A stretch of DNA of 64,000 bases from Odontesthes bonariensis (Eukaryota > Chordata > Actinopteri > Atheriniformes > Atherinopsidae), in NCBI RefSeq assembly GCF_027942865.1, contig NC_134510.1:33912663-33976662 (forward strand), given 5' to 3'. Positions 1 to 12,455 of the stretch are shown here, piece after piece. Below the pieces are notes generated by a model, which did no database searches, was not told the DNA's origin, and saw only the letters and a program-made list of their open reading frames with translations. Within the stretch, counting starts at the first letter, position 1. The number at the start of each line of letters is the position of its first letter. The position numbers were made by a program, and so were the translations under genes.

Positions 1-2884
1 TTTGCTTTTCCATACAATCACATTGTGGGGCACCTGGAACCTAAATTTAGATCCATCTCAGCTAAAAGATTCTGAGTCCAATTGAATCCAATTTGCCAAC
101 TCTGTGCACTGTCAAGTGACATGCCAACAAAAAAGTTCTTCTTCCTGGAGATCGGGAAACAAACAGAGTGAGGTGAAAAGAGCAGACTGAGAGTATGAGG
201 AGTTTAGTTGGGTCAGGAAGCTCAATGAGATGGGAATGCCAAGTGCAATAATACAGACATGAACACAGAAGGGAGGGTGTTCGGGTATTTGGCCTCGTTA
301 AGTCACGGCAAACACACGATGTCTGGCATCACTGAGTATAAAAATCACTCTGATGTGTTGGATTCAGCGTCTGTTTGTGCTGCCACAGGTAAAAAAATAA
401 ATCTTACTGGTACATTTTGCCGTTTTGGCTTCAATTTGACCAATTCGAATGTAAATGTAACAAACATTTTGCAGCATTTCCAGCGCCTGAACTCAGACAG
501 TAGTGCCATCTGGTGGAAACTTTAAGACAGGTTTACAACAAATGCTGTGACATTGCTGTAAAATTAGGATTTTACTTCTGCAAAAGAGTCATCAAACAGG
601 TGTAAGAGTTGGACAAGGAAACAACATGTCAACGTACAGAAACATCTGTTCATAATCATATTGGCTGCTTAAATAGTCATTAAGGTGGTCTGGAGACGTG
701 TTAGTAAGTTTCCATGCTCATATATATGAATGCATATATTTTTTTTATTCAGTTCTACCCTTTATCTAAACAGGAAGTTTCCATTGAGGTAGAAGAAATA
801 TTCTTCCAGGGAAGTCCTGGTCAAGTTGGCAGAATTAAACTAAATTTATTTTAAATTTTTTAAATAAAACTATTATAAAAACTACTTCAAATGTAAATAT
901 AACAAAGGGTTACGAGGGGTAAAAAAAAAGACCGCAAAATCAACTAAATCCAATACTTTTCTCCTGTAGTCAAAGCTATATAAAACAGCAACAAGTTTCC
1001 ATTAGAGGAGTTCATTTCATGTATAAGGAGCATGAAAGGTGAAAGTAGCTTTGCCCAGCTTTGAATGCACCCTAGGAACATTTAAATTAGTAGAAGATGC
1101 AGTATCAACCTTGTGGGTGAAGCTTAGAAACGTAAGCAGGTAGTTTCTTTAAAATAAACAGCTGCACGTTCATTTTTCTGCTCTGACTTTTAGTGAAAAA
1201 TGCCACTCAAATGACCGGAGGGGCTTCGTAGAAACGAGATATTTTAGTGATGGATTCTGTCTTTTAAAATGTAGATCATGTAAGTGGCGTTGCTGCAGAC
1301 AGCGAGTGACAAATTAGGTTCAAATCAAATAGCAGCAGATGAGATGCTTTAAAATCCCAGGTTATCCCCACACTTAGCTTTCTGGACTTTGTGTATTTGA
1401 TGGCGACCTCATAAAATCCATGAGCATATCATTAACGCGTTTTCATCATAATGGTAAGTCATCTACCACATCACTTGAAAAACATAGTTTGTGTGTTTTT
1501 CATGTTGGTCTTGGAAACCAAATGGTTTTATGCTGCTGCATTAAAAACTGATGATAGGAATCAACAATGTGGGGGACGAGCTTTCAGTCGGTCTTGGCCG
1601 TTGGTGTTGGATTACTATATAACAGCAGAAATTGGCAGATTTCACTCTATTGTACTTCTTTTATTGTGCTGTCTTCTCCAGCCTCCATACCCACTCCCAC
1701 ATGCTTTCTCCATCCCTCTGAGTTGCTGCTCCTGGGGGCCAAATGAATTCCATATTTCTCCCCCTCCAAGCTGTCAATGCTCCACACACAGCTGAGACTC
1801 GCCTTAAAAATGAGACTCAGCAGGACATAGGATCCCTCGCTGACAGCTCTGTCTGAAGCAACCTGCTGGATATGGAGATTCAGTCAATCTAAAGCTGATG
1901 CTCTGTTCACTGCAGCCCCAACAAGCCCCCCATCATATGCAAATTTAGGCAGGCCCTGGGCCCCGTGGTGGTGCTGTGGCGAACCACAACTGTGTAGCGA
2001 GCAACCTGTTGTTGAGTAGAAATCTGCCACAGCTCATTGGAGAAGGATTTTATGCAGGAGCCTGAAGTCGAGGCTTTTCTTTGAGGTAAAGCTTTCGATC
2101 AACAAGACTCAGATCAAATGCAGCAAAGAAAGTTATCCCTAAAAGGAATCATTTTACAGATTTATTCTTTGGGTAGTGATTTAAAGGCCACACTTGGATA
2201 AACGTGGGAACGGCATGATGAAAAAGGCTTCTTTTGAAAATTCCAACTTAAAGTAAAAAGAGATTTTCTGTAAAATATGCTGGAAAGTTTACATAAAAAG
2301 TATGAGATTTTTTTTTCTTTGATGGTCATCATTTTAGATTATTGAGAAATAAAAACAGCAGTTTACGGTTTTTTTATTAAGTAACTGCAAATGAGACATT
2401 TTCTTGGCCACTAGGGGGCAGAAAAATACCACAAAAAGTTGAAAAACTTCGAAAAGCTCCCCAATCATGAACCCATAGAACTGAAGCCTCATCTACAAGT
2501 TTTTTGTTTTGCAGCAGCAAACTTACTGCCATATGCGTGCACCCAGGGGTGGTCCCCGTGTGCCACAGTTAAGCTGCACAGATAAAAAACTTTACATCAT
2601 ATGCACCCACGCACAACTAACCGAGCATTTGGAAATGCAGTATTGTTGTTTAGTTGGTTTATAATCCTTTCAGCCATGTTAGGGTGTATTTATGTTGCCA
2701 TAGTTGATGACTGTCCAGTGTATGAAGTCCAAACTTCCCTCCTCTTTATACCTACGCATGAGTAAATAAGCAGTTTTTTTAGCTGGGAGATGTACTTTCT
2801 TATCCAGCTAAACTTTAATGACTGTTTTCACAACATGATGCAACTCAACTCTTAGGATTTAGCTTTTTAGATAGTGCCTGTTAC
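1..2884. other. Intergenic DNA, no gene recognised
   Basis: No exon, RNA gene or transposon is recognisable here. The short open frames at 259-525 and 1451-1795 show no family resemblance, no repeats and ordinary non-coding composition. The block at about 1860-2080 is of higher complexity and contains an exact POU octamer, so it may be a conserved non-coding element. That is inference only. Confidence 0.6.
1937..1944 (+). promoter_or_regulatory. POU octamer ATGCAAAT in a complex non-coding block
   Basis: An exact ATGCAAAT octamer, the consensus for Oct/POU factors, lies in a relatively GC-rich, non-repetitive stretch far upstream of meox2. A single 8-bp match is expected by chance about once per 30 kb counting both strands, so this is a weak candidate that only conservation in other fish would support. 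Confidence 0.2.
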
Positions 2885-3140
2885 CCCAAACACTGCCAGC
2901 TCGCAGTAAGAAGGTTCCTGCTACAAATCCCAGCTGGAGCCTATTTGGAGTTTGCATGTTGTCCCGTTGCATGCATGGATTCTCTCCAGGTACTCGGGCT
3001 TCCACTGTCCAAAAACATGCATGTTAGGTTAGTTGGTGAATCATAATGAACCATTGGAGTGAATGTGAGTATGCATGGTCGTTTGTCTCATTTATCTGGC
3101 TCCAGCCCCCCTGCAACCCTGAATTTGCAATAAGTGGGTA
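2885..3140 (+). repeat. Diverged copy of a tRNA-like SINE family
   Basis: The order of blocks matches the better preserved copy at 8037-8347: an 'agtaagaaggttc' segment, then 'gagtttgcatgtt', 'ccaaaaacatgcatgttagg', 'gtgaatgtgagtatg', and an end 'ccctgcaaccctgaatttgc' followed by 'aataagtgggtata'. It is an old, degraded member of an abundant fish interspersed repeat. The head with the polymerase III A box is poorly preserved. Confidence 0.65.
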
Positions 3141-3289
3141 TAATTTCTCATTTCTTTATGCATTTCCTGTAAACTGGGAATTATTTTCAAGGATCTAAAC
3201 ATGACAAAACACTGGTTCATCCCTTGAGTTTGGTGCCTTTTTTCTACTTAAAGAGTTCATAGGTCAGTGTCAAGTGGTTTAATTCAATT

Positions 3290-3790
3290 CAGTTAAATCA
3301 AATAATACTTTATTAATCCCCAAAGGGAAATTATATTGCTGCAGTATTACTGATTATAAAACATATGCTATTGTTATAGACAGATAAAATAAAATATAAA
3401 TCAGTTGGTAAACATGTAGAAAGTTGTAGCAGAAAAGAAGGTGTGGTCACCACCAGTGGGTTGTGGTGGTGTTTTTGTATCTTAGCAAAGTTACATTGAC
3501 TGGTAACACAGGTGAACCGGTGAATCTGTGGAGCTCACAGCCAATAGTTCAACATCTGGGGTGCAGAGAAGCTCCTTCTCAGTGAAATGACCAGGATTAC
3601 ACCATCTGTTGTCAATAAACTGTAATTCCTCCTCCTTTGCTGTTACAGCTCAGTCTGCAGTCTCTGTCTGCCTCTGTAGTCTTAAAGCCGAGCAGCGAGG
3701 TGTTAGAGTTGTTCTAGCCATATCTCAATGAAAACATCACCTTCATTAACATTACCTTCCTGATCCTGTCCTCATCAGGGATCCAAGCTT
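3290..3790 (-). mobile_element. 3' end of a non-LTR retrotransposon (RTE/Rex type), minus strand
   Basis: The segment 'ctttattaatccccaaaggg' followed by 'aaattat' is the reverse complement of the typical fish LINE tail 'aatttcccyttgggattaataaagta'. Sequence after it, up to about 3790, continues as degenerate non-coding DNA consistent with a 5'-truncated minus-strand copy, but I cannot show a reverse transcriptase motif. Only the tail at 3300-3345 is firmly supported; the right boundary is a guess. Confidence 0.45.
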
Positions 3791-4949
3791 GTTCATTTTA
3801 TCTGCCAATTAACTCACACTTCCCACGGTGATCAAGAACAGAAATGGTTTAACCCTCTTCCACCTTTTTCAGAATTCTGCTCACGCTCTGCATTCGAGAC
3901 GTCTCCTCTTCAACTCATCGTGATTTGAGGTCTTTTTCCAGATATTACTTTGGAAAGCTTAGTTAGCTACTCCAAGAGGTTAACAATTTTCCCGTTGCCG
4001 TGGTTATGCATCATTACAGATGTTTAAAAAATGGCCAGAGTTACCAACAGAGGTCCTTCCAGCAGCACAGCATCCAAACCAGAACAGAAAAATGTTCCAG
4101 AAAGCTGCATTTTCACAGAAAAAGATACAACATGCTCAGAGCTGCCGCAGCAGGCTGCCTGCCTCTCGGGCAGCACAATTCTGGGCCATACATTCTTAAC
4201 CAACAAGAAAATCAAAACATGGCAGGTACAAGGACTGGACTTAAAATGATTCAAAAAGCAGCCACGGTCCAAAGAAAAACGTACTATTGCTCAAAACCAC
4301 TTTAAAAGATTACAGTAAAGACTGGCTTCTTGGAAGGAAAATATAAAGATGTGCTATTGTTCGAGACTTTTACACAATACTGTGCATTCTGTCATGAGAT
4401 CAGGTTTTAAAAGCTCTGTAAAGCTGCTGATTTTTGGTAATGATTGTGCAGATTTGTCAAGTCTAAAGCTCCAGATCTGAATAATATATTTGAGCTTTCT
4501 TTCTACTTTCTTTGTCTAATGTTCATGTTTGTGTAATCTTTGCAGATTTTGTCAGTCAGCTGCACTGAGACCCAAACAAGAGTGTAGAAACATGGCGAAT
4601 TGGTCCAAATTATGTTGAACAATTATCTACAATTATAGTGTTTGGAGGACAAGATTTCACATCAGTGTTGGTTATTTGTGTTTGGAGATGGCCGGTGGGT
4701 TAATGGGTGCTCCATCAGAGGTGGAGAGCAGGACTGAATGACTCATCTGTTCTCAGAGGTTTTCTTTTGGTTCTGCCGTCAGAGAGGATGTCCAAAATGG
4801 CAAACACGTGAAATGTCACAGCTGATAGAATATGAAAATCGTTTATTTACAGGACATGACCAGAGATCTGTGGGGAAATGTGAGAGAGGGCAGAAAATAT
4901 TAAAAACAAGAGACATGATGGCTGGATGGATGGAACAAAGACAAGAGGG
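3791..4949. other. Intergenic DNA, no gene recognised
   Basis: Overlapping short open frames on both strands at 4000-4305 are not supported by any recognisable motif and are best explained by chance. Nothing else stands out. Confidence 0.55.
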
Positions 4950-5720
4950 AAGCAATGAAAGATGGTAATAATTGGACTTAGAGGAGAAGAGCAGTAAATC
5001 TTGAGAATAGGGGAACAATGAAAGGAACCACAAAATGTAAAGAAAAAAGAACAACAAGCACACATAAAAGAGAGAAGGAAAGGGGGAGTGAAAAGATGCT
5101 GAGAGAAAACATCAAAGAAAAAAAGGGAAAATCATAGAAAAATGGAAAGAGGATGAAAAGACAGGAGGAATTTCAAGGAAGAAATAAACAAGTTGAAGCA
5201 AAGAAAGAAAAAAGGAAATATGGAAAAAAGGAGGGAGCAATAGAAAAAATAAAAAGTTAGTAATGTATAGAGAAAAGGAAGAAAATAGGGACTCAAATAT
5301 AGACAAGGGCAAAGAAAGAAGATAAGAGATGTGAGGAAGGAGAAGTTAAAAGAATAAAGGATGGGAAAATGGCAGCAGTAAGAAAGTTGGGAAGATGAGA
5401 AAGAAGAAAACGAATAAATTAAAGAAAGTGAGCAGGAGATTAAACAAAGAAAGTCAAAAAAAGGAAAAGAAGGACATACAAAAAGAAATAATAACATAAA
5501 TAAAGTTTGAATGACATAAAGACACGAGGAAATGAAAGAAATTTGGAAGAAAGGTGGGATGAAGGAAAGAGGGATAAGGCAAGGGAAGAAAGAATAAAGA
5601 AACAGGAAATGAAAGATTTCAGCAAAGAAAGGAGGAAACAGGGAGATATTACAGAAATTAATAAAGGAAAAACTGTGGAAAAGAAATGACAGAAGGAGAG
5701 AAAAATAGAAATGAGGGTTG
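4950..5720 (+). repeat. Long purine-rich (GA-rich) tract
   Basis: About 770 bases in which the + strand is overwhelmingly A and G, built of irregular 'gaaagaaa', 'ggaaaa' and 'aaggagg' runs with few interrupting pyrimidines. The bias removes stop codons from the minus strand and creates a spurious 231-codon frame rich in Phe, Leu and Ser (5132-5827). Such homopurine-homopyrimidine DNA can adopt triplex or unwound forms; that is known in general and unproven here. Confidence 0.8.
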
Positions 5721-7626
5721 AAAAGAAGAAAGGGGAGAGAACAGATGCGAAATAACTCTGCTACCGAACAACTTGCTGATAGAAGAGTAAAATAAGATTT
5801 AGTACAAAAAGATGTCCTATCTTGCATGACAAAATATTTCTTTTTACTTTGGTGCCAATAAAGTTCAGTGAATTGAGCTGAGGCTGAGGGAGAGCAGACT
5901 TAGTTAGAAGCAGCTGTGCCTTTGACCCGTCCGTGCTGCAAGCCAACCCCCCTCCTTGACAGGATCTCCATCATGCTGACAGCCATGTTGCAGCTCCCCT
6001 CATGATTCAGACGATGAAATACCAGCAGGGTCAATGTCTCCTCTCTGCATCCATCTCCTGGCTGCTTCCTTTGCTCATCAACTCAGCTGAAAGATTTCCA
6101 TCAAGCCCACCTTCAGTGGGCGAGACAGGAAGTCCATCCATAACAGATCACTCCTACGTATGCAGACATGGGAACACAAGCTTCTGTAAGGACGTCGCAA
6201 ACTGGCCAGCGACCCTCATTCATACCATCAAATAATAATCAATAACTCCAGTTTCTTATTGTCCAATTATCTTTTTTTAATCAGTGAGGGACAATCTTTC
6301 CTTGAGAGGATGTGCCAGAATCAACTAAATATGATTGAAGACACTAAGAAAAATGGCCCAACAGGTGTTTTTGGTACAGGCAGATTGATAGAAAGTATTG
6401 TTACATTTTATTGTCAAACTCTAGCATCAGTCATTCAACCAAAAGCTCCAACAGCAACTGTAATAGATCATATTGGTGTCTGGAAAGAAAGGAGCGACTC
6501 AGGGGACAGTTAATGAGCTACAAAATCCATCATAGCCGGAAGCGGGTGGGGTGGGGTGGGGGGTGGATGAGTCAATGAAACATTCGACATCGGAGGCTAC
6601 TGTTTATTTCTTGCTCTAATCTGATTGGTTACGGATATAACCAACCCAACCCAACTTTTACGCTTGCTTTTGCCGTACACAAAGAAGTCTGGTCCTGCTG
6701 CAGAGATTCCTGATTTATGTGCTGAGCCTCCAATAGGGCTGCTGTTGCCCTTTACTGCAGGGACGTCCTGTTTGCTTGTAAATGGGAGGTATTATTTCTA
6801 TTCCCCAAAGAAATGAACGTTGTTACGTGGCGTTGTATACAAAAATTCTTTGATTTTCAAAGGAGTGCCATAGGATTGGAACTAGGTGCAGCCACTTAGA
6901 CTGTGGATAATCTGGTGATCAGACTTTCACCTGTCCTTCTGTAAACAGGGTCAAACGTTAATAATGGAATTGACAATGTAACATATATTATGACATCATA
7001 TGATCTTATTTACCTGCAGAACATCTGTGAAGACAAGCTGACAAAATGCTAAACGTAAGCCAATTTTTACCTTTTGTGGCTGAATTTTCTGGTGATATTG
7101 CTCTTCAGGACAGAAACTTTATCATCTCAGACATCCTGTCAATATGATTTGATTTTCTGTTCTCATTGTTAGCTAACTTATTTAAAACTGCTACTTCAAA
7201 ATTAGTGGAAAGTAGGCTTTTGTGGGTTTGACTGAAAACGTGTCGTCATATTCTCCGGTCAGTCATGCGCAGCCACTATATTGGTGCAGTTATGTTCTTC
7301 GGTGGAGGAAACGAAGCCAAAGAAAACAACCTTCTCATGCAAAAGTTAACCATTGTTAAAAAATTTACGGTAAAAGCATTTGCTCGAACCACTCTGGTCC
7401 TCATGGTTAAATTTTTAATTCATGTGGCTGGAATTAGCTCTTCAACTTGGTTCACCCTGCACAGATCCTGAGTCTCCCCAAACAGAGACTGCACTGACTG
7501 CCATCTGCTGCAGGTACGACACCAACTGCCCATCAGTGCTTTGAACAACACATATTTTCTCTCAGGTTTGCAGTCTGCATGTGGCTCTCGTGTTTTGTCA
7601 CGTCAGACAAGATACTCCCACCCGGG
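5721..7626. other. Intergenic DNA, no gene recognised
   Basis: No exon-like or repeat-like structure is seen apart from a G-rich run at 6544-6563. Short frames at 6002-6235 and 6259-6513 have no recognisable motif. Confidence 0.55.
6544..6563 (+). other. G-quadruplex motif with single-base loops
   Basis: Four G-runs of 3, 4, 4 and 6 bases are separated by single T residues. This fits the strictest G-quadruplex pattern, and single-nucleotide loops are known to favour very stable parallel quadruplexes. No gene start lies nearby, so a role is not evident. Confidence 0.7.
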
Positions 7627-7816
7627 GTGGTCGGTGGCGTAGTAGGTTAAGCAGCCGCCCCATGTCCAGAGGTTATAGTCCTCGCTGCAGCTGGCCCCGG
7701 TTCAAGTCCTGCTCCAAACAGCCCTTTGCTGCATGTCTCCCCTCTCTCTCTGTCCCTTGCATTCCTGTCTCTCTCCAACTGTCCTATCATTAAAGGGATA
7801 AAAAGCCCCCCCCCAA
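7627..7816 (+). repeat. tRNA-derived SINE
   Basis: The head 'ggtggcgtagtaggttaagc' resembles a polymerase III A box, and 'ggttcaagtcc' about 55 bases later resembles a B box, so the 5' part is tRNA-like. The body continues with the pyrimidine-rich 'tgctgcatgtctcccctctc' block and ends with 'ctgtcctatcattaaaggga', then 'taaaaagccc' and homopolymer runs. This is a widespread fish SINE. The spurious short frames at 7581-7793 and 7647-7952 fall in it. Confidence 0.75.
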
Positions 7817-8036
7817 AAAAAACGATACTCCCACCTGTCCTGCTTTCCTGCAATCTTTCAAACCTTTGCAAATGATGTTGCCATAAACTGATATTGACAA
7901 TCAATGTGACATCAAAATAATGTAATATCAGTATTCTGTTGATAATACACACATGGTCAATTGATAAAATCCAAACATTTTTATGACTTTAAATGTAAGT
8001 GGACTGATTTGGAAGTTAAGTAATTGGATTTAATTG

Positions 8037-8347
8037 TGGGCTGCACGGTGGTGTGGTGGTTAGCACTGTTGCCTCACAGCAAGAAGGTTCCAGGTTCAAC
8101 TCCCAGCTGGCCTTTCTGTGTGGAGTTCGCATGTTCTCTCTGGCTTTCTCCCACTGTCTGAAAACATGCATGTTAGGTTAATTGGTGTCTCTAAAAAATT
8201 GTCCTTAGGAATGAGTGTGAGTGTGTCTGGTTGTTTGTCTCTGTGTGGCCCTGGATGGACAGGCGGCCTGTCACCCGTCTCTCGCCCAATGACTGCCCCC
8301 CCGCGACCTGACCGACAGATACAGCGGGTATAGAAAATGGATGGATA
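8037..8347 (+). repeat. tRNA-like SINE, best copy in the window
   Basis: It starts with 'tgggctgcacggtggtgtgg', 'tggttagcac' (A-box-like) and has 'ccaggttcaactcc' (B-box-like), then the typical 'tgtgtggagttcgcatgttc' block, 'aaaacatgcatgttaggtta', 'tgtgtggccctggatggaca', 'cgcgacctgacc', and ends in 'atggatggat'. Fragments of the same family occur at 2885-3140 and 45291-45362. The overlapping short frames at 8096-8356 are not genes. Confidence 0.75.
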
Positions 8348-8590
8348 TGATTGCATTGCAATTAATTGGATTGTATCTTCAAAGTGCTGTGAGATGAAAT
8401 TAGTTGTAGTTTTCTCGTTATATAAATAAAATAGAATTGAATTGATGATTTAATTTAATAGTAACATATTTCCAAGTGATATCCAGATAATATCAGTATC
8501 ATGAATGCTATTGGCCATGACAATCATGTAGTGGAAATCAGAAATGCTGTTAGCCCTACTGTGTACTCACCTCCTTCCAATTGAGTCTTT

Positions 8591-8613
8591 ATTATATTAT
8601 ATTATATTATATT
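8591..8613. repeat. (ATTAT)n microsatellite
   Basis: About four and a half uninterrupted copies of a 5-bp ATTAT unit. Confidence 0.9.
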
Positions 8614-11600
8614 TAAATTCTGTGCACCTCAGCTGATTTTTCTCCTTATCATTTATTTATTCTTTTACCGTTTTTCTGTAAAATATGGATCTTGACCCTC
8701 TATTTTGCGTGAACATCATTGCATCACCACTGATATTTATTTTTGTTTTCGGCACATTTTTCATAGAGGATTTATGGCCTGCATGAGTTGCCATTTGTTT
8801 TAAAAGCAAAACAAAACAAAGACCCTTCAACTGAAGAGCATCTTTCAAAGGCATCAGGGTTAAAAAGGACAGTTCTGTGTGAATGGATGTCAAAACCAAA
8901 GTGATTTTTTAAAGTTATCGGAATTACTGTGAAAATATTTCCAAACTCAGCTGCACTGTCTGTCTCACACAAACACATTCACAGACTAAGTACACCGTGG
9001 AGACAAATTCCCACTTGATCTTTCCCATGAACATGTTTCTCCGACTCAGGACCCCCCAGGACAACCCCCCCCCCTATTCTCTATGGCTAGCCATGAGTTC
9101 TAAGCCATTTCTCCCCCTGGACCATGGTGAAGGATTGTAACTATTTTCTCCACAACGAAAACCTCAAACACAACAACAGCAAATTAGTCATCTAGTCCTT
9201 CCATAACATCTTGATTTGTGTCATAGCGTGGGAGCTGCGATGCACACACTGCTCTCAGCAGCACCCTTAGAGGGATCAACTCATCAGTTGTGCATGAAAA
9301 AGACTGCGGGTTTTGGAAGCTCCCTGCATCGCTCCCCCGAAAATGATTTATGAGGCCAAATCATTCACAGCACTCACTTCCTGTCAGTGAAATCTCCAGA
9401 CGTCCTTTTCTGTTTTATACTGTCACGTTCCATCTAGATGGCTGGCTGTGGAATTTAGTGCACGGCTGCATTAGTCTTGTCCGCACATGTGTTTCACTGC
9501 AGGAATCTCTGTAGTGTTTGACTGTCCTCATTCAGCTTTAACTGCTTATTTACCTCTTTTATGCACAGACTCACTTTGTGTTTTCTTTATATTTCTTAAT
9601 CATCCTTTTGGCAGGGACTTTAACATTTGTACTGACAGATTTACGGTGCCATGCACGACTCTCAGGCCCCTATAATTGCTCAAACTCTTGGCTTTAATTT
9701 TGGCATCATCAGTTGGCCTGACAACTTCCTTTCCGATACTACAGTGATATTTTACGGCCCTCTGCCAGACAATCAAAGATGCTGAAACACTTGTGCAAGA
9801 GCAGACATAAGAGAGAGACAGAACGTGTCTGGTATATTTCAGAGAGCATTCGTCCTGCCTGAAAGATCCACTTTGCTTTTCATTGCAAATCAACTGTATG
9901 CCTCCAAGTAGCGACATGCTCCGGTGATATTTATTGATATGCAACAGCCCCTGAGCGCCTAATTGGCTGTTTTGGAATTGACCCGACCCGTGATGGCTCC
10001 CTCAGCTGCCAGCTCTCCTCCCAAAATGGTTGTCCCAACCACAAGCCTTTAGTTGGCCCAGCACTTTTCATAGAGCTCAGTTGTAAATCCTTTTTCTTTT
10101 CCCTTCCCTCTCTTTGCTCTCTAACGTCTTCATTACCCAAGCTGTTTTGTCAGCACACCATTTGGGTGTAACAGAATACCATACTGACCGACATTTAGGT
10201 CATTTCCTCCTTTTAAGACCAGATATTGCTCTACCGCAAAGGTAGCCGGATTGCCAGATTGGAGCCCTTGGTTGCCAGATTGGGGACCAGGCTAATCTAA
10301 TTAGAGAGTGAGGGAAAGAGGCCCGAGGGGCCCGCAGGACTGGGACTGTGGTGGAGCCAGGACTGGTTCCCCCTTTTGAAAAACTGTGCACCGCAAAATA
10401 CAATGTGGTAATGTCTGCGGGTCTAATTCTTCCGGACGGGAGAGAGCTGGACTCTGTGCTGCAGACAGCCACATCCCTCGCACCAGAGAGAAAGAAAGAG
10501 GGGGGCAGAGAAGAAAGAAGGAGCAGAAGAAAGAGTCTGAGGATGATTTATGTCCTGCTGTGCAGACGCAGGAATAAATCTAGCGACCTAGAGCTGAGGG
10601 GGAGGCAGGCCGTAAAGCACAGGATCAATTCAGAACTGGTTCAGTTTTTGAAAAACCTCAAATGAGCTAAAATGTCTCCCATGTCAAAGCCAATCAGTTT
10701 GTTTTATGTCATCAAGGACTTTTATGACAGTATTCCCATTCTTAAGAGGGGGTGTGGTCAATTGTGTGTTGATGACATATGAGGTTCAGTCTCTGGAGTG
10801 AGCTCCAGACTCACAAAGCTGATAATTGGGGTCTTCAGTGGAGAACGTGGTGATAGCTGTGTGGGAGGCCTCTTTAAAAACGCACCTCTAATTTGAGCCG
10901 TAGAAGTTATTGGGGGTTATTGCTCCTCGCTTCACCTCCAGCTCTTAGTGGTGCGTGGAGCCTGCACGGTGTCATGTTTTCATGCACGAACAGACACACA
11001 CGCACCTACATGCACCTCCAGGTGGCTGAGAGCTCTGCATATATTTCACACCCACTCCGCTACGATCAATTTCATTTCTTTGCATGCGTCCAGTTAAGTG
11101 TGCAACTTTTACAAGTTAGAGGGGGATAAGTTTCAATCTCACCCAGACATCCCAGCTTCTTTCCGTCTCCAATAAATGGCCCTGATGCTGACCAGTAAAA
11201 TGATCGCCATGCTCATGTGTGACCCCCAGAATCTGCTGGAGGACACGCAGCAGCAAAGTGCAGCGCAAAGACTCTTTTAAACAAACAAAGCTGCAAATAA
11301 ATCATCATTAATGAGGGCTATTTGTTACACTTTGTTACAAAGGGGGGGTTCTTTGTACAAATAAAACAATTTGCAGGAGAGAAGAGGGGAACAGGACGAT
11401 GTATAAAACCATGGTCACAGACTGGAAATATATGGTGTAGTAAAAGGGTCAAAATTAAGACCACTGAGCCCTCAGCAGAGGCTATATACTTCCAGAAGAA
11501 GGCTATATATCTGCTGTTCTCTGCTACTGAACCGGCCAGTGATAAGCCAGCACTGGAAACCAAGTAACCGGTGGTGGCAAATGAGAAGGCAACTACTGGG

Positions 11601-11633
11601 TGGTAACTCATCTAATGCGGCTACTCTCAAATT
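8614..11633. other. Intergenic DNA, no gene recognised
   Basis: No exon or RNA gene is recognisable. A repeated motif next to homeodomain-type sites at 10251-10304 is listed separately. The frames at 9600-9944, 10348-10665 and 11318-11611 have no family features and overlap frames on the other strand. Confidence 0.55.
10251..10304 (+). promoter_or_regulatory. Candidate enhancer core: paired 12-bp motif plus TAATCTAATTAG
   Basis: The 12-mer TTGCCAGATTGG occurs at 10251 and again at 10272, exactly 21 bp apart, which is two helical turns. Seven bases after the second copy comes TAATCTAATTAG (10293-10304), which contains a bicoid-class TAATCT and a TAATTA homeodomain core. The arrangement resembles a regulatory element, but this is inference from pattern alone. 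Confidence 0.3.
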
Positions 11634-11697
11634 TTTTGAATTTCCCCCATTGGTGGATGAATAAAGTATTTTTCTATTCTATTTCTATTCTATTAGA
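11634..11697 (+). repeat. Non-LTR retrotransposon tail with (TCTAT)-type repeat
   Basis: 'gaatttcccccattggtgga' followed by 'tgaataaagta' and a TCTATT-rich simple repeat is the characteristic 3' tail of fish RTE/Rex-type LINEs and their SINE partners. I see no coding remnant directly upstream. Confidence 0.6.
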
Positions 11698-12030
11698 TGT
11701 ATGCACATTTCAATGCTGGTATCCATTCCACCGAGCCTGACAACTTACTAAATTGTTTACTGATTTTATAACTGGCATGCCAAAGCTGACTAGATCAGCA
11801 GATAGCTGTTGGCTCTTCTTTTTTCTGTGTGGCAGCAGATGATGTGGTTTGCTCCCACCACCTTCTGTTGAATTGGATGTTACTGCAATCCTCGGCCGTT
11901 TCCTCAAACTAAACATCAGTTGCCACAAAGGCCTCTCTTGCAAAAAAAAAAATTCTTAGTGGCAATTCCTTGGAAGATAAACAAAGAACATTTAAAGAAC
12001 TAAATTCTTTGGGGAGAAAAACAATTATTT

Positions 12031-12455
12031 AAAGCAATACAATGTAACTTCTCAAAAAGCCCACTATGGAGCTCCCCCTACAGGCTTGGAGGTAATGTAC
12101 GGTTACACTGTCGTAAATGCAACACCCTTTCGCTTTCACGTTTCACGTTTGTTGACGAACCGGCGAGGAGTCAGAAGGTGCAAGCTATGTCGACCGAGAT
12201 GGTAAGAGTAATCAAATGTACCTGGGAGTGTGAGAGGGGTCTATTTGTTTTTGCGGTAGTTGTGCCAGAAAACAAGTCGAAGTACTTCCGCTCAGCTCCC
12301 GGGCCGGTCCAGCAAAGTTACATAGCGCAGTTTTTCCAACTCAGACCCCCAAAGGGCATCGGAGACAGGCCAATCGTAATATTAAAACTCATTCTAGCCG
12401 CACAATTTTTTTCAAGCTGTTATTTTAAGGTAGAAATGTTACATAGTATTGCTTT
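12031..12455. mobile_element. Non-autonomous DNA transposon (MITE), 425 bp
   Basis: Terminal inverted repeats AAAGCAATACAATGTAAC (12031-12048) and GTTACATAGTATTGCTTT (12438-12455) match at 17 of 18 positions. The interior has no transposase; the open frame at 12178-12582 crosses the right end and is not a gene. The flanks (TTA on the left, AGT/TAG on the right) do not give a clean target duplication, so the superfamily is uncertain. Confidence 0.75.

Noticed and set aside
5132..5827. 231-codon open frame on the minus strand
   Set aside because: It follows from the purine-rich strand bias; the product is a monotonous Phe/Leu/Ser/Pro sequence without domains.
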